Shown one piece after another: positions 16,362 through 26,114 of a stretch of 37,034 nucleotides of DNA (within the stretch, counting starts at the first letter, position 1; each line of letters opens with the position of its first letter). Made by a program: the position numbers and the translations under genes. The stretch comes from Actinomyces sp. ICM47 (GTDB lineage Bacteria; Actinomycetota; Actinomycetes; Actinomycetales; Actinomycetaceae): assembly GCF_000278725.1 (NCBI RefSeq), contig NZ_ALCA01000086.1, forward strand, positions 1-37,034, read 5' to 3'. Below the pieces are notes generated by a model that did no database searches, had not been told where the DNA came from, and was given only the letters and a program-made list of their open reading frames with translations.

Positions 16362-16558
16362 TGTTCTTCCTCTATGTGCGTGGGTATCGTACGGACGTAA
16401 CAATCCATAAAGATACTATCCGATCCGCGCACCACCAGTGGGGGTACTGCGTCCCATTGGCGTGTGTGGGACCACAGATGTGCAAAAATATCGTCACATA
16501 GGGATAATTATTAGTGATGCGCGACCCACACGAGGACGCGCCGGGAAGCGGAGGCAAC

Positions 16559-17431
16559 ATGAAAGGCATCATCCTGGCAGGCGGGTCCGGCACCCGACTG
16601 AACCCGATCACGCTGGGGACATCAAAGCAGCTGGTCCCCGTCTACGACAAGCCGATGATCTACTACCCGCTGTCGACCCTCATGCTGGCAGGCATCTCCG
16701 ACGTTCTGGTGATCACCACGCCGCACGACGCGCCGTCGTTCCACCGCCTGCTCGGTGATGGCAGCCAGCTGGGCGTGAACATCTCCTACGCCGTCCAGCA
16801 CGAGCCCAACGGCCTGGCGCAGGCCTTCGTGCTCGGCGCGGACCACGTTGGCAACGATGCCGCGGCGCTGGTCCTGGGCGACAACATCTTCTACGGCCCC
16901 GGCATGGGCGCGCAACTGCGCCGCCACGTCGATCCCGACGGTGGTGCCGTGTTCGCCTACCACGTGTCCAACCCGCGCGCGTACGGCGTCGTCGAGTTCG
17001 ACGAGGAATTCAACGCCCTCTCGATCGAGGAGAAGCCCGAGAAGCCCAAGTCGAACTACGCGGTCCCCGGCCTGTACTTCTACGACAACGACGTGGTCGA
17101 CATCGCCCGTAACCTCAAGCCGAGCGCGCGCGGTGAGTACGAGATCACCGACGTCAACCGCGCCTACCTCGAGGCCGGCAAGCTCAAGGTTGAGGTCCTC
17201 CCGCGCGGCACCGCGTGGCTCGACACGGGCACGTTCGACTCTCTCGCTGACGCCACTGCGTTCGTGCGCACGGTCGAGGCCCGCCAGGGCATGAAGATTG
17301 GCGCCCCCGAAGAGGTCGCGTGGCGTATGGGCTTCATCGACGACGAGGGCCTGCGCCAGCGCGCCGAGCCTCTGGTCAAGTCGGGTTACGGGGCCTACCT
17401 GCTCGAGCTCCTCAACCGTGAGGACAACTGA
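16559..17431 (+). CDS. rmlA: Glucose-1-phosphate thymidylyltransferase
   Basis: 290 residues, the normal length for RmlA, which makes dTDP-glucose from glucose-1-phosphate and dTTP, the first step to dTDP-rhamnose. The N terminus [17 protein letters not shown] is the nucleotide-binding signature, followed by [37 protein letters not shown] and [14 protein letters not shown] are further family motifs. The ATG at 16559 has GGAGG six bases upstream; the earlier ATG at 16514 lacks this and would add a non-family extension. Upstream, GATAAT at 16503-16508 is a possible -10 without a clear -35. The next gene starts directly after its stop. Confidence 0.95.
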   Translation: MKGIILAGGSGTRLNPITLGTSKQLVPVYDKPMIYYPLSTLMLAGISDVLVITTPHDAPSFHRLLGDGSQLGVNISYAVQHEPNGLAQAFVLGADHVGNDAAALVLGDNIFYGPGMGAQLRRHVDPDGGAVFAYHVSNPRAYGVVEFDEEFNALSIEEKPEKPKSNYAVPGLYFYDNDVVDIARNLKPSARGEYEITDVNRAYLEAGKLKVEVLPRGTAWLDTGTFDSLADATAFVRTVEARQGMKIGAPEEVAWRMGFIDDEGLRQRAEPLVKSGYGAYLLELLNREDN

Positions 17432-18187
17432 GTGTCGCGCCCGAGTGCTAACTCTCGCCTCCTGATCGTCATCCCCGCATGGAACGAAGAGGCGGTGCTG
17501 GGAGACGTCCTGGAGTCCGTGAAGGTCGAAAAACCGTCCTTCGCGGACATCCTGGTCGTGTCTGACGGGTCCACGGACGCCACCGCGGCGATTGCGCGCG
17601 CGGCCGGCGTGGCCGTGCTCGACCTGCCCCTCAACCTGGGTGTCGGTGGCGCGATGCGCGCCGGCTTCCAGTACGCGCAGCGCATGGGTTACGACTATGC
17701 CTGCCAGCTTGATGCGGACGGCCAGCACGACCCGACGGAGATCGAGACGCTCATCGAGACGGCCTCGAGTGAGCACGCCGACGTCGTCATCGGCTCGCGT
17801 TTCGCGGGTAAGGGCGACTACCAGGCCCGAGGCCCGCGCAAGTGGGCGATGAACCTGTTCTCGTTCATCCTCTCGCGCGTGTGCCACACCCACCTGAGTG
17901 ACACGACCAGCGGCTTCAAGCTCTACGGGCCGCGCGCCCTGTCGCTGTTCGCGCACAACTATCCGGCGGAGTACCTGGGTGACACGATTGGTGCTCTCGT
18001 CATCGCGGCCCGCTCCCACCTGGTGGTGCGTGAGGTTGGCGTGCAGATGCATCCGCGTGCGGGCGGTGAGCCGTCACACAACCCGATCAAGTCGGCGCTG
18101 TTCCTGGTGCGCGCGACCCTCGCCCTCACCGTCGCACTAACTCGACCCGGCGAAAAGATTGCCCAGGCTGAGGAGGAGAACGCATGA
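17432..18187 (+). CDS. GT2-family glycosyltransferase (DPM1-like)
   Basis: 251 residues starting with GTG immediately after the rmlA stop codon. The fold is GT-A, family 2: RLLIVIPAWNEEAVLGDVL, then ILVVSDGSTDATAAIA, then the metal-binding YACQLDADGQHDPTEI. It resembles enzymes that transfer a sugar to polyprenyl phosphate, or rhamnosyltransferases. The following DUF2304 gene overlaps by 4 bp, and the GT2-DUF2304 pair is common in Gram-positive rhamnose-polymer clusters. I infer a role in a rhamnose-containing wall glycan. Confidence 0.88.
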   Translation: MSRPSANSRLLIVIPAWNEEAVLGDVLESVKVEKPSFADILVVSDGSTDATAAIARAAGVAVLDLPLNLGVGGAMRAGFQYAQRMGYDYACQLDADGQHDPTEIETLIETASSEHADVVIGSRFAGKGDYQARGPRKWAMNLFSFILSRVCHTHLSDTTSGFKLYGPRALSLFAHNYPAEYLGDTIGALVIAARSHLVVREVGVQMHPRAGGEPSHNPIKSALFLVRATLALTVALTRPGEKIAQAEEENA

Positions 18188-18645
18188 GTCCCACCTATGT
18201 GCTCGGACTGGTTTTCGCGGGCATCATCTTGGTCACCGTGTTCGTCAAGATGCGCAACTCGGGTCTGAAGGAAAGCTACGGCCTGTGGTGGTACTGGATC
18301 GCGTTCTTCACGGCGCTCCTGTCCCTGTTCCCGCCAATCCTGAAGTGGACGGCGTTCCACCTGGGTGTCGTCGTTCCGCTGAACCTGGGCTTCTTCGTGG
18401 CGGGCGTGGTCCTGCTGCTCCTGTCCCTGCGTTTCTCGGTGGACCTGTCGCGAGCGGATGAGGATCGTCGCCGCCTCACTGAGGAGGCCGCGATCCTGCG
18501 CCTCCAGGTTGAGCGCCTGGAACGTCGCGTCGAAGCCCTCGAGGGGCGTGCGTCCTCGCAGGGTGCGCCTGGTGCCTCTCAGACGGCGTCGTCCTCTCAC
18601 GATAAGGCCGCCCCTCAGGGGAAGAAGCACAAGAAGAAGCGCTGA
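18184..18645 (+). CDS. DUF2304 family membrane protein
   Basis: 153 residues with three hydrophobic segments (about 4-20, 38-56 and 62-84), then a charged coiled coil (about 92-125) and a lysine-rich C-terminal tail (KKHKKKR). This is the DUF2304 layout. The gene starts in the ATGA overlap with the GT2 gene. In related clusters such proteins sit next to GT2 enzymes and may help anchor or activate them. The exact role is unknown. Confidence 0.85.
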   Translation: MSPTYVLGLVFAGIILVTVFVKMRNSGLKESYGLWWYWIAFFTALLSLFPPILKWTAFHLGVVVPLNLGFFVAGVVLLLLSLRFSVDLSRADEDRRRLTEEAAILRLQVERLERRVEALEGRASSQGAPGASQTASSSHDKAAPQGKKHKKKR

Positions 18646-18667
18646 GCGGCCAGCAGCTGCCTTGATG

Positions 18668-18718
18668 CACGAGGCCGGGGTCCGTCAGGTTGAGATGCCT
18701 GACGGACCCCGCTTCGTG
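18668..18718 (+). terminator. Long hairpin terminator after the rmlA operon
   Basis: CACGAGGCCGGGGTCCGTCA and the following GG pair with CCTGACGGACCCCG-CTTCGTG, about 20 bp, across a short loop. It starts 23 bases after the stop of the DUF2304 gene. Its left arm contains the 14-mer ACGAGGCCGGGGTC (18669-18682) seen in other hairpins of the window. Confidence 0.8.
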
Positions 18719-18805
18719 TCGGTGGGCGCGCCCGTGGGTGGGAGCGGGGCATGTGTGCCGACGCACTCGCGAGGGGCGCGCGGCGGTCGCGGCACCCAGA
18801 TCGCC

Positions 18806-20026
18806 CTAGGAGATAAGCGTCCCGTCGGGGCCGAGGCGCAGGCGCTCGGTCGGTGCAGCCGGGTCCACTTCGCGTTCGGCGAGCTTGCGGGCCACGGCAG
18901 ATTCCATACGCGCAACGGGCTGCGTCGACGCTCCCGTTTCGGGGCCGTCCTGCGCGGCGTGGGCCGCGCGATCCCGCCACTTGATGGGCCGAGAATTGGA
19001 GGCAGAACCGTGGGAGGACGAGCGGGACGACACCGATTTGGAGGGGGCATGGAAGACCTCGTTGATGGAGGCGGATCCCATGGCGGCAGCGTGCGAGGGC
19101 AGCAGGGGTTCCCCATTCAGGTCGACGGCCAGGTCGGCGAGCATCGCGCGGGCGTCGTCGACGATGGTCTGGTCCTCGGCGTGCAGGCCGTGGACCAGCC
19201 AGCGCACGAGCGCGATCTCGGAGAGGAGCTGGGCTCGCGTGAAGACGTGCAGGTCGATGGCGCGGCGCTCATGTCCATAGGTCTCACAGAAACGCTCGAG
19301 GAACGCATCGGAGGCGGTGGCCTGAATCCACGCAATATCCAGGGCCGGGTCACCCACGTGCGCGCTGGTCCACCCGCCGATAGCGACGACCGATCCGCGA
19401 TTAACCGACAGGCTGCGTTCCTGGATGTCGCCGTGGACGGGGGCCGACGGGAAACGCCACAGTGACACGTCCTCGAGGGCGGCCTCCCAACGGTTCCACA
19501 GGGACGGAGAGATCGTGACCTCGTGGGCGGCCTCGTCGAGCAGAGCGAGGTTGCGGTCGCGGCACTCCATCGCCGTGTACGTGGGCAGTCCAATCGAGGA
19601 AAAGACCGTCTGCGGCAGGTTGTGCAGGGCTGCCAGAGCGCGCCCCAGCGAGGCCGGCAGCAGCAGGTTCGTGTCGAAGTCCTCGTCCGTGGGCGCGCGC
19701 CCGCCTGGATCGCGGTGCACGTACACGCTGCCGCCGCCGCGGATCTTGGCCTGCCCGGCCAGGCGCGGCACGTCGAAGGGGATGTAGTCATGCTCGAAGG
19801 CCTGGCCTAGGCGGTCCAGAATCCCCGACGTGGCCTCGAGAGCGGGACCGGAGACCTCCTCGTGGGGGCATGTGACGATCCAGCGGTTGCCGGCGACGTC
19901 TTCGATGCCGGTCACGGAAGCCAGTTCGTCGCTGTAACTCGGCGGGCGCAGGGCGCTCACGCGCAACCCGGGCATTGCGGAGGTGGCCAGTGCGGCCAGT
20001 TCGAGGGCGCTCTTGGGACTTGTCAT
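18806..20026 (-). CDS. APH-fold phosphotransferase-like protein, predicted pseudokinase
   Basis: 406 residues resembling aminoglycoside/macrolide phosphotransferases. The catalytic segment reads HGDIQERSLSV (His198-Asp200) where the family has HGD..x.N, so Ser205 replaces the metal-binding Asn. The following AIGGW replaces the usual AIDW, so Gly218 replaces the second metal-binding Asp. GDPALDIAW after it is intact. The fold is therefore kept but metal binding should be lost. The C-terminal 100 residues are a Ser-, Pro- and Ala-rich tail of low complexity. The start ATG at 20026 has only a weak AGAGA before it. The gene is divergent from the Tad operon. Its function is not known, and I would not call it a resistance gene. 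Confidence 0.75.
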   Translation of the reverse strand: MTSPKSALELAALATSAMPGLRVSALRPPSYSDELASVTGIEDVAGNRWIVTCPHEEVSGPALEATSGILDRLGQAFEHDYIPFDVPRLAGQAKIRGGGSVYVHRDPGGRAPTDEDFDTNLLLPASLGRALAALHNLPQTVFSSIGLPTYTAMECRDRNLALLDEAAHEVTISPSLWNRWEAALEDVSLWRFPSAPVHGDIQERSLSVNRGSVVAIGGWTSAHVGDPALDIAWIQATASDAFLERFCETYGHERRAIDLHVFTRAQLLSEIALVRWLVHGLHAEDQTIVDDARAMLADLAVDLNGEPLLPSHAAAMGSASINEVFHAPSKSVSSRSSSHGSASNSRPIKWRDRAAHAAQDGPETGASTQPVARMESAVARKLAEREVDPAAPTERLRLGPDGTLIS

Positions 20027-20168
20027 TCTCTGAATGTATCGCTCCGACCGCCCGGTTGTGGCCCCCCGCGCGGGTAAGCGTCCGATTGTGGGACAGCGGT
20101 TTGCTCCTTCCTGAATAACCCTGTTACTTTCGACACAATGGTTCTGTTTGGAGCGAGGAGGCTCAGCG

Positions 20169-21383
20169 ATGGAAGCCGTCACGCGTGCACTCGCCGCGCG
20201 GGTACGAGAGGGTTTGGCAGCGGGCGGCATCGATGCCGCGCGGGATCCCCGGGCCGTGCGTGCCCTCATCGACCGCGCCATTGACACCCATGCCCCCGAC
20301 ATGCTCCCCACTCAGCGCGAGCAGGTCGAGGCGGACCTGATGGACGACATCTGCGGCCTCGGCCCCCTTCAAGTCCTCATGGACGATCCGAGCGTGGAGG
20401 AAATCTGGATCAATTCGGCCTCCCGTGTGTTTGTGGCCCGCGGCGGGGTCGCGGAGCTGACCAGCCTCATTCTCACGGACGAGGACGTGCGCACCCTCGT
20501 GGAGAGGATGCTGCACCATTCGGGGAGGCGTCTCGACCTGTCCAGCCCCTTCGTGGACGCGATGCTCGCCGGGGGAGAGCGCCTGCACGTCGTCATCCCT
20601 CCGGTCACCGGGCAGTCCTGGAGTGTCAACATCCGTAAGCACATTCAGCGCGCCCGCACCCTGGATGACCTGGTGGCCGTCGACATGGTGCCCCCGCCGA
20701 TGCGCGACTTCCTGGCGGCAGCCGTCTGCGTTGGACTGTCGGTCCTAGTCTCGGGCGGCACACAGGCTGGCAAAACGACGCTCCTGCGCGCGCTCGCCGG
20801 TGAGCTGCCGCGTTCGCGGCGCGTCATCTCCTGCGAGGAGGTTTTCGAGCTGGGCCTGGCCAACTGGGACCACGTGGCCATGCAGACACGCCCTGCGGCC
20901 GCCGAGGGCACGGGCGAGATCACGCTGCGAGACCTCGTGCGCGAATCCCTGCGTATGCGCCCCGAGTACCTGATCGTCGGCGAGGTACGAGGCCCCGAAG
21001 CCCTTGACCTCCTCGTGGCCCTCAACGCGGGCGTGCCCGGTATGGCGACTGTGCACGCGAACTCGGCGCGCGAGGCCCTCGACAAGCTCTCGATTCTGCC
21101 TCTCCTGGCCGGTGAGAACGTCACGACGGGATTCGTGACCCCGACCCTGGCCTCGTCCATCGACCTCGTGTGCCACGTCGAGCGCAGCCGGGACGGACAG
21201 CGCTACGTCTCCGAGGTGCTCGCCGTGCCCGGGCGGGTCGAAGGCAACCGGATCGAGACGGCCTCGCTCTTCACCTACGACGGTGGCCGCTGCGAACGAG
21301 GCGCGGGTTCCCTCGACCTGCATGATCGCTTCGCTGCTGCGGGTTTCGACCTGGCCTCTCTGCTGGATTGGGGGGCGCTGTGA
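20169..21383 (+). CDS. tadA: TadA/CpaF secretion ATPase of a Tad (Flp) pilus
   Basis: 404 residues, the hexameric ATPase that powers Flp-type pilus assembly at the inner membrane. Walker A is SGGTQAGKTTLLRAL (Lys near 202), Walker B region YLIVGEVRGPEALDLL, and the His box MATVHANSAREAL. The N terminus includes LMDDPSVEEIWIN, typical of the family. I chose ATG 20169 (GGAGG nine bases upstream) over a TTG at 20148. It is the first of seven tightly packed, mostly overlapping genes up to 24522, so one transcript is likely. No TadZ, TadV peptidase or outer-membrane component is seen. Confidence 0.92.
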   Translation: MEAVTRALAARVREGLAAGGIDAARDPRAVRALIDRAIDTHAPDMLPTQREQVEADLMDDICGLGPLQVLMDDPSVEEIWINSASRVFVARGGVAELTSLILTDEDVRTLVERMLHHSGRRLDLSSPFVDAMLAGGERLHVVIPPVTGQSWSVNIRKHIQRARTLDDLVAVDMVPPPMRDFLAAAVCVGLSVLVSGGTQAGKTTLLRALAGELPRSRRVISCEEVFELGLANWDHVAMQTRPAAAEGTGEITLRDLVRESLRMRPEYLIVGEVRGPEALDLLVALNAGVPGMATVHANSAREALDKLSILPLLAGENVTTGFVTPTLASSIDLVCHVERSRDGQRYVSEVLAVPGRVEGNRIETASLFTYDGGRCERGAGSLDLHDRFAAAGFDLASLLDWGAL

Positions 21384-22246
21384 TCGCCATCGTGTGTGGC
21401 CTTATCTTCGGGATCGGCCTTGTCATGGCCCTGTCCCCGTGGTTCACCCCGCCACCGAAACGCTCGCCCTGGGGGCCGTGGAAGCGCCTCTCCGACGATG
21501 TGGCGCGCGCCCGCGTCCCCGGACTCAATGCCGTGCGACTGATCGCAGTCAGCCTCGGCCTCGGCGTGGTCGTTGCCCTCGCCGTCCTGCTCGCGACGGG
21601 AGCCTGGCCGGTCGCCCTCATCGTCTCCATCGGCGTGGCCTTCCTGCCCTACGCGTGGGTCGTCTCCCGCGTGGCCGGTCGCGCCAAGACCGTGCGCGCT
21701 GCCTGGCCCGAGGTCATCGACGCCATGGTCTCCGGCGTGCGTGCCGGAACCTCCCTGCCCCAGGTCCTGTGCGACCTCGCCGACGAGGGACCCGACCCCG
21801 TTCGTTTCGCCTTCGAAGCCTTCTCGCGCGACTACAGCGCTAACGGGCGCTTCGAACTCGCCCTGGACAAGATGAAAGAGACAGTCGCCGACCCGGTCGC
21901 TGACCGCATCGTCGAGGCCCTGCGCGTCGCCCGATCCGTCGGCGGTGCCGACCTGACCCGCCTCCTCCAAGACCTGGCCACCCTCCTGCGCGAGGACGCG
22001 CGCGTGAGAGGAGAACTCGAGGCTCGCCAGTCCTGGACCGTAGGCGCAGCCCGACTGGGCCTGGCCGCCCCCTGGATCGTCCTGCTGCTGCTCTCCGGCG
22101 GGGGTGCCAGCGCCCACGTATGGAACTCGCCCGGAGGAATTGCAGTCCTCTTCGGCGGTGCCGGCGCATGCGTCATCGCCTACCTCCTCATGAAAGCCAT
22201 CGGACGCCTGAGCGCTGATCCTCGAAACCTGGGAGGCGCGTCATGA
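21380..22246 (+). CDS. tadB: TadB-like pilus assembly membrane protein
   Basis: 288 residues with a type II secretion F (T2SF) domain in the middle (AAWPEVIDAMVSGVRAGTSL and DPVADRIVEALRVAR) and four hydrophobic segments: about 2-20, 50-90 (two) and two at the C terminus (LGLAAPWIVLLLLSGG, IAVLFGGAGACVIAYLL). It forms part of the inner-membrane platform under the pilus. The GTG start at 21380 overlaps the tadA stop (GTGA). The alternative TTG at 21368 would add four residues. Confidence 0.88.
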   Translation: MIAIVCGLIFGIGLVMALSPWFTPPPKRSPWGPWKRLSDDVARARVPGLNAVRLIAVSLGLGVVVALAVLLATGAWPVALIVSIGVAFLPYAWVVSRVAGRAKTVRAAWPEVIDAMVSGVRAGTSLPQVLCDLADEGPDPVRFAFEAFSRDYSANGRFELALDKMKETVADPVADRIVEALRVARSVGGADLTRLLQDLATLLREDARVRGELEARQSWTVGAARLGLAAPWIVLLLLSGGGASAHVWNSPGGIAVLFGGAGACVIAYLLMKAIGRLSADPRNLGGAS

Positions 22247-23139
22247 GTCCCTGGATCTTGCTCGCCTTCGACGTCATCACCGCATGCCTCGCCGTCGGCG
22301 GCATCACCCTCATCGTGCGATCCCTGGCCACGCGCCACCTCTCCTTCGCCGCCCGCGTCGCCCAGGGGCGCGTCCAAGAGGACACCACACCCGAGATCAC
22401 CCGATGGCTCAGGCGCATGGGAGCCTCGGCCCTGGACTCCCTGGGATCCACCAGCGAATCCGTCGCCCGCCGCCTCATTTTGGCCGGGGCAGCCCCCGAG
22501 GTGTCCGTGTTCCGCCTGCGCCAAGCCGCCGCCGCAATCGCCGGACTCATCGGCGCTTGCCTCGTCCTCACAGCCCGCCCGGCCGCTTCGCTGCGCGCGT
22601 CGGTCATCCCGCTCGTCGTCTGTGCCCTCGTCGGCACCCTGCTCGGCGTCGCAGGCATGGACCGATACCTCACGCTGACCGCCAACCGCCGCCAACGCGC
22701 CATCGATGCTGCCGTCCCCGACTGCTCGGAGCTGCTGGCGCTCGCGGTCGCCGCGGGAGAGTCGATCCCTGCTGCCATTGAACGCGTCGCAGGGTGCGCG
22801 GGAGGACCCCTGGGGATGGAACTCGGGCTCACGGCGGGACACATCCGAAACGGCATGCCCTCGGTGCGGGCGCTCGCCGAGATGGTTGACCGCACCGACT
22901 CGCCGGCACTCACGCGCCTTGCCCGTACGCTGACCACGGCCATCGAGCGCGGCTCACCCCTGGCCTCGGTCCTGCACGACCAGGCGCGCGACCAGCGCGA
23001 ACGCTCTCTCGCGGCCCTCATGGAGGAAGGCGGGCGACGCGAGATTGCGATGCTTCTGCCCGTCGTCTTCCTCATTTTGCCGGTCACCGTCATCTTTGCC
23101 CTCTATCCGGGCCTCATCGCCCTGGATTTCACCCCGTAA
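22243..23139 (+). CDS. tadC: TadC-like pilus assembly membrane protein
   Basis: 298 residues, a second T2SF-type protein, partner of TadB. Membrane segments lie at about 3-25, 95-140 (two) and near the C terminus (MLLPVVFLILPVTVIFALYPG). The T2SF core includes AVPDCSELLALAVAAGESIP and LARTLTTAIERGSPLASVL. The ATG overlaps the tadB stop by 4 bp and has GGGAGG about 7 bases upstream. Confidence 0.88.
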   Translation: MSPWILLAFDVITACLAVGGITLIVRSLATRHLSFAARVAQGRVQEDTTPEITRWLRRMGASALDSLGSTSESVARRLILAGAAPEVSVFRLRQAAAAIAGLIGACLVLTARPAASLRASVIPLVVCALVGTLLGVAGMDRYLTLTANRRQRAIDAAVPDCSELLALAVAAGESIPAAIERVAGCAGGPLGMELGLTAGHIRNGMPSVRALAEMVDRTDSPALTRLARTLTTAIERGSPLASVLHDQARDQRERSLAALMEEGGRREIAMLLPVVFLILPVTVIFALYPGLIALDFTP

Positions 23140-23168
23140 ATGAAGCAGACACGAAAGGAACACACGCC

Positions 23169-23339
23169 ATGAAGAAGTGGTTACGCAAGCCTCAGCCGAT
23201 CGGGGAGCGCGGGGATGTACCCGGCTGGGTGCTCATTACGCTCATGACAGCCGCCCTGGTCGTCGTCATCTGGGGCGTCGCCTCAGACCGTCTCGTCGAG
23301 ATCTTCAACCGTGCGATGGACTCCGTTGCGGGCATTTGA
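23169..23339 (+). CDS. Small Flp-like pilin candidate (56 residues)
   Basis: A short gene reading MKKWLRKPQPIGERGD, then a single long hydrophobic segment (about residues 17-37, GWVLITLMTAALVVVIWGVA) and a short amphipathic tail ending DSVAGI. The basic leader, the charged GERGD before the hydrophobic helix, and the position between tadC and the TadE-like genes fit a type IVb/Flp prepilin, though it lacks a clear Flp-type Glu-Tyr pair. It has AAAGGA about 11 bases before the ATG. The following TadE-like gene starts inside its 3' end. It could alternatively be a minor TadE-type subunit. Confidence 0.75.
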   Translation: MKKWLRKPQPIGERGDVPGWVLITLMTAALVVVIWGVASDRLVEIFNRAMDSVAGI

Positions 23340-23709
23340 CGGCGACGAACGCGGCTCCGAGGTCGTCTCCACGGTCCTCATCCAAGGCCTCGTGGTTCTC
23401 GTCATCCTCCTGCTCGTCCAAGTGACCTTCGCGTCGCACGTGCGCACGATGAGCGTGAGCGCTGCATCTGAGGGTGCGCGCCGCGGCGGTCTGCTCGGTG
23501 GAGACGAGGATGAGGCGGCCAAGCGCACGGGCGAGCTGTTGGATTCCCTCGTGGGGGCCTCGCGCGACCGCGAGATTTCGGTGACCCGCGAGTCCGATGC
23601 GGGCACGGACATTCTCGTCGTCACCGTGCGCACGCGCCTGCCGCTCGTGGGCGGGCTTGGGCCGCGCTGGCTGACGGTGCACGGTCGCAGCCTCGTGGAG
23701 GGGCCGTGA
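23311..23709 (+). CDS. TadE-like minor pilin
   Basis: 132 residues with the TadE pattern: a short leader ending DERGSEVVST, one hydrophobic helix (about 22-40, VLIQGLVVLVILLLVQVTF) and a soluble C-terminal part. TadE proteins are pseudopilins needed for Flp pilus assembly. The GTG start at 23311 overlaps the pilin gene by 29 bp and lacks a good ribosome binding site; a TTG at 23326 is an alternative, so the true start is uncertain. Confidence 0.75.
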   Translation: MRWTPLRAFDGDERGSEVVSTVLIQGLVVLVILLLVQVTFASHVRTMSVSAASEGARRGGLLGGDEDEAAKRTGELLDSLVGASRDREISVTRESDAGTDILVVTVRTRLPLVGGLGPRWLTVHGRSLVEGP

Positions 23710-24104
23710 GCGAGCGCGGGGACGCCAGCGTTGAATTCCTGGGCATCCTGGTCGTCCTCGTGATCCCGGTTCTCTACATCGTCTTGGCGGTCGGCCAGGT
23801 TAGCGCGGGGGCGATGGCGGCGGACGCGGGTGCGCGTGAGGCAGCGCGCATCCTCGCTGAGGATGTCGAGCGCCAGGCGGACGCCGAGCATGCGGTTGCC
23901 CTTATCGTTGAGGATTTCGGCGTGGATGCCGCTCCCTCGATGTCATCCACGTGCGGGGCGTGCGGCAGCGCTGACGGCATGGTCGAGGTCAGTGTCTCGG
24001 TGCGCGTTCCGCTGCCTTTCCTGCCCGCGTGGCTCGGCGGTGTCGGCGTGGATGTCTCCTCGAGCGCCAGCGCGCCCGTGCGGGAGGTGGTCTCCGGTGG
24101 GTGA
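23706..24104 (+). CDS. TadE-like minor pilin
   Basis: 132 residues with the N-terminal signature ERGDASVEFLGILVVLVIPV, very typical of TadE proteins (glutamate five residues after the glycine-type cleavage region, then a hydrophobic helix). A Cys pair (TCGACGS, near 96-101) lies in the exported part and could form a disulphide. The GTG start overlaps the preceding stop (GTGA). Confidence 0.85.
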   Translation: MSERGDASVEFLGILVVLVIPVLYIVLAVGQVSAGAMAADAGAREAARILAEDVERQADAEHAVALIVEDFGVDAAPSMSSTCGACGSADGMVEVSVSVRVPLPFLPAWLGGVGVDVSSSASAPVREVVSGG

Positions 24105-24522
24105 GGAGGGGCGCGTCGGGATCCTCATGTGCGCGGGCTGCGCCTTCGTGTGCTTGCTCTTGTTCGTGACGATGGCGCTGACGCAGGTCGCGATGCAGGA
24201 CCGGCGCTTGGTCTCGTGCGCGGATGCGCTGGCCGGCGCCGGGGTAGGCGGAGCGTCTGCGTCGTCGGTCCTGGTGGGGCAGACCTCGGGCACGGACGAG
24301 GCCGGGGCGGCCTCTCGCGTTGACGTGGCGCTTGGTGCCATGGCGACGACGACGTGCCGCGTGGGGGAGGGCGTGGTGGTGACGAGAGTGAGCGTTCAGG
24401 GAGGGGAAGTCGAGGTGAGTGTCAAGGCTCGTCCGCGAGTGTCCCTGGTGCCTCCGGCCTTGCGCGGTGTGGTTATTCCTGAGCTTGAGCGGACATCGAG
24501 CGCACGAATGAGAGGCCTCTGA
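24097..24522 (+). CDS. TadE/TadG-like secretion-neighbourhood protein
   Basis: 141 residues with an N-terminal GRVGILMCAGCAFVCLLLF hydrophobic helix and a small exported domain with two Cys (DRRLVSCADA and TTTCRVG). It resembles the TadE-like protein that closes actinobacterial Tad-type clusters. The GTG at 24097 has GGAGG about 9 bases upstream and overlaps the previous gene by 8 bp. The frame is open further 5', but that would run through the upstream gene. Confidence 0.75.
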   Translation: MGEEGRVGILMCAGCAFVCLLLFVTMALTQVAMQDRRLVSCADALAGAGVGGASASSVLVGQTSGTDEAGAASRVDVALGAMATTTCRVGEGVVVTRVSVQGGEVEVSVKARPRVSLVPPALRGVVIPELERTSSARMRGL

Positions 24523-24603
24523 TCTGTGCGAAAAAGGTGTTCTGCGCGACGGTCACATCGTGGGACGCTGATAGCGCCTGAGTAAACGAAGCGTAAACTT
24601 TAG

Positions 24604-25968
<1,365 letters not shown>

Positions 25969-25980
25969 TCCGATTCCTGT

Positions 25981-26015
25981 CGGTGCCCCGGCGTCCTCGT
26001 GGCGTCGGGGCACCG
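25981..26015 (+). terminator. Terminator hairpin after gdhA
   Basis: CGGTGCCCCG pairs with CGGGGCACCG (10 perfect bp, extendable by three with one G-T) 12 bases after the gdhA stop. No strong T-run. Confidence 0.7.
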
Positions 26016-26114
26016 CCGTATTCTGGCCTGGATCTGTGGCCCGGTCTGCGAAACACCCGACACCGACCACTCCTCGCGCCCCTGGTGAGGGTACGAATCG
26101 GCTACCCTGGGTGT

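Noticed and set aside
16416..16422. CTATCCG between rmlCD and rmlA as a further copy of the GGATAG cluster
   Set aside because: A seven-base match is expected a few times by chance in this window, and another copy lies inside tadC; no ordered arrangement is seen.
18806..20026. Calling this an aminoglycoside or macrolide resistance gene
   Set aside because: Key metal-binding residues are replaced, and the sequence does not support drug modification.
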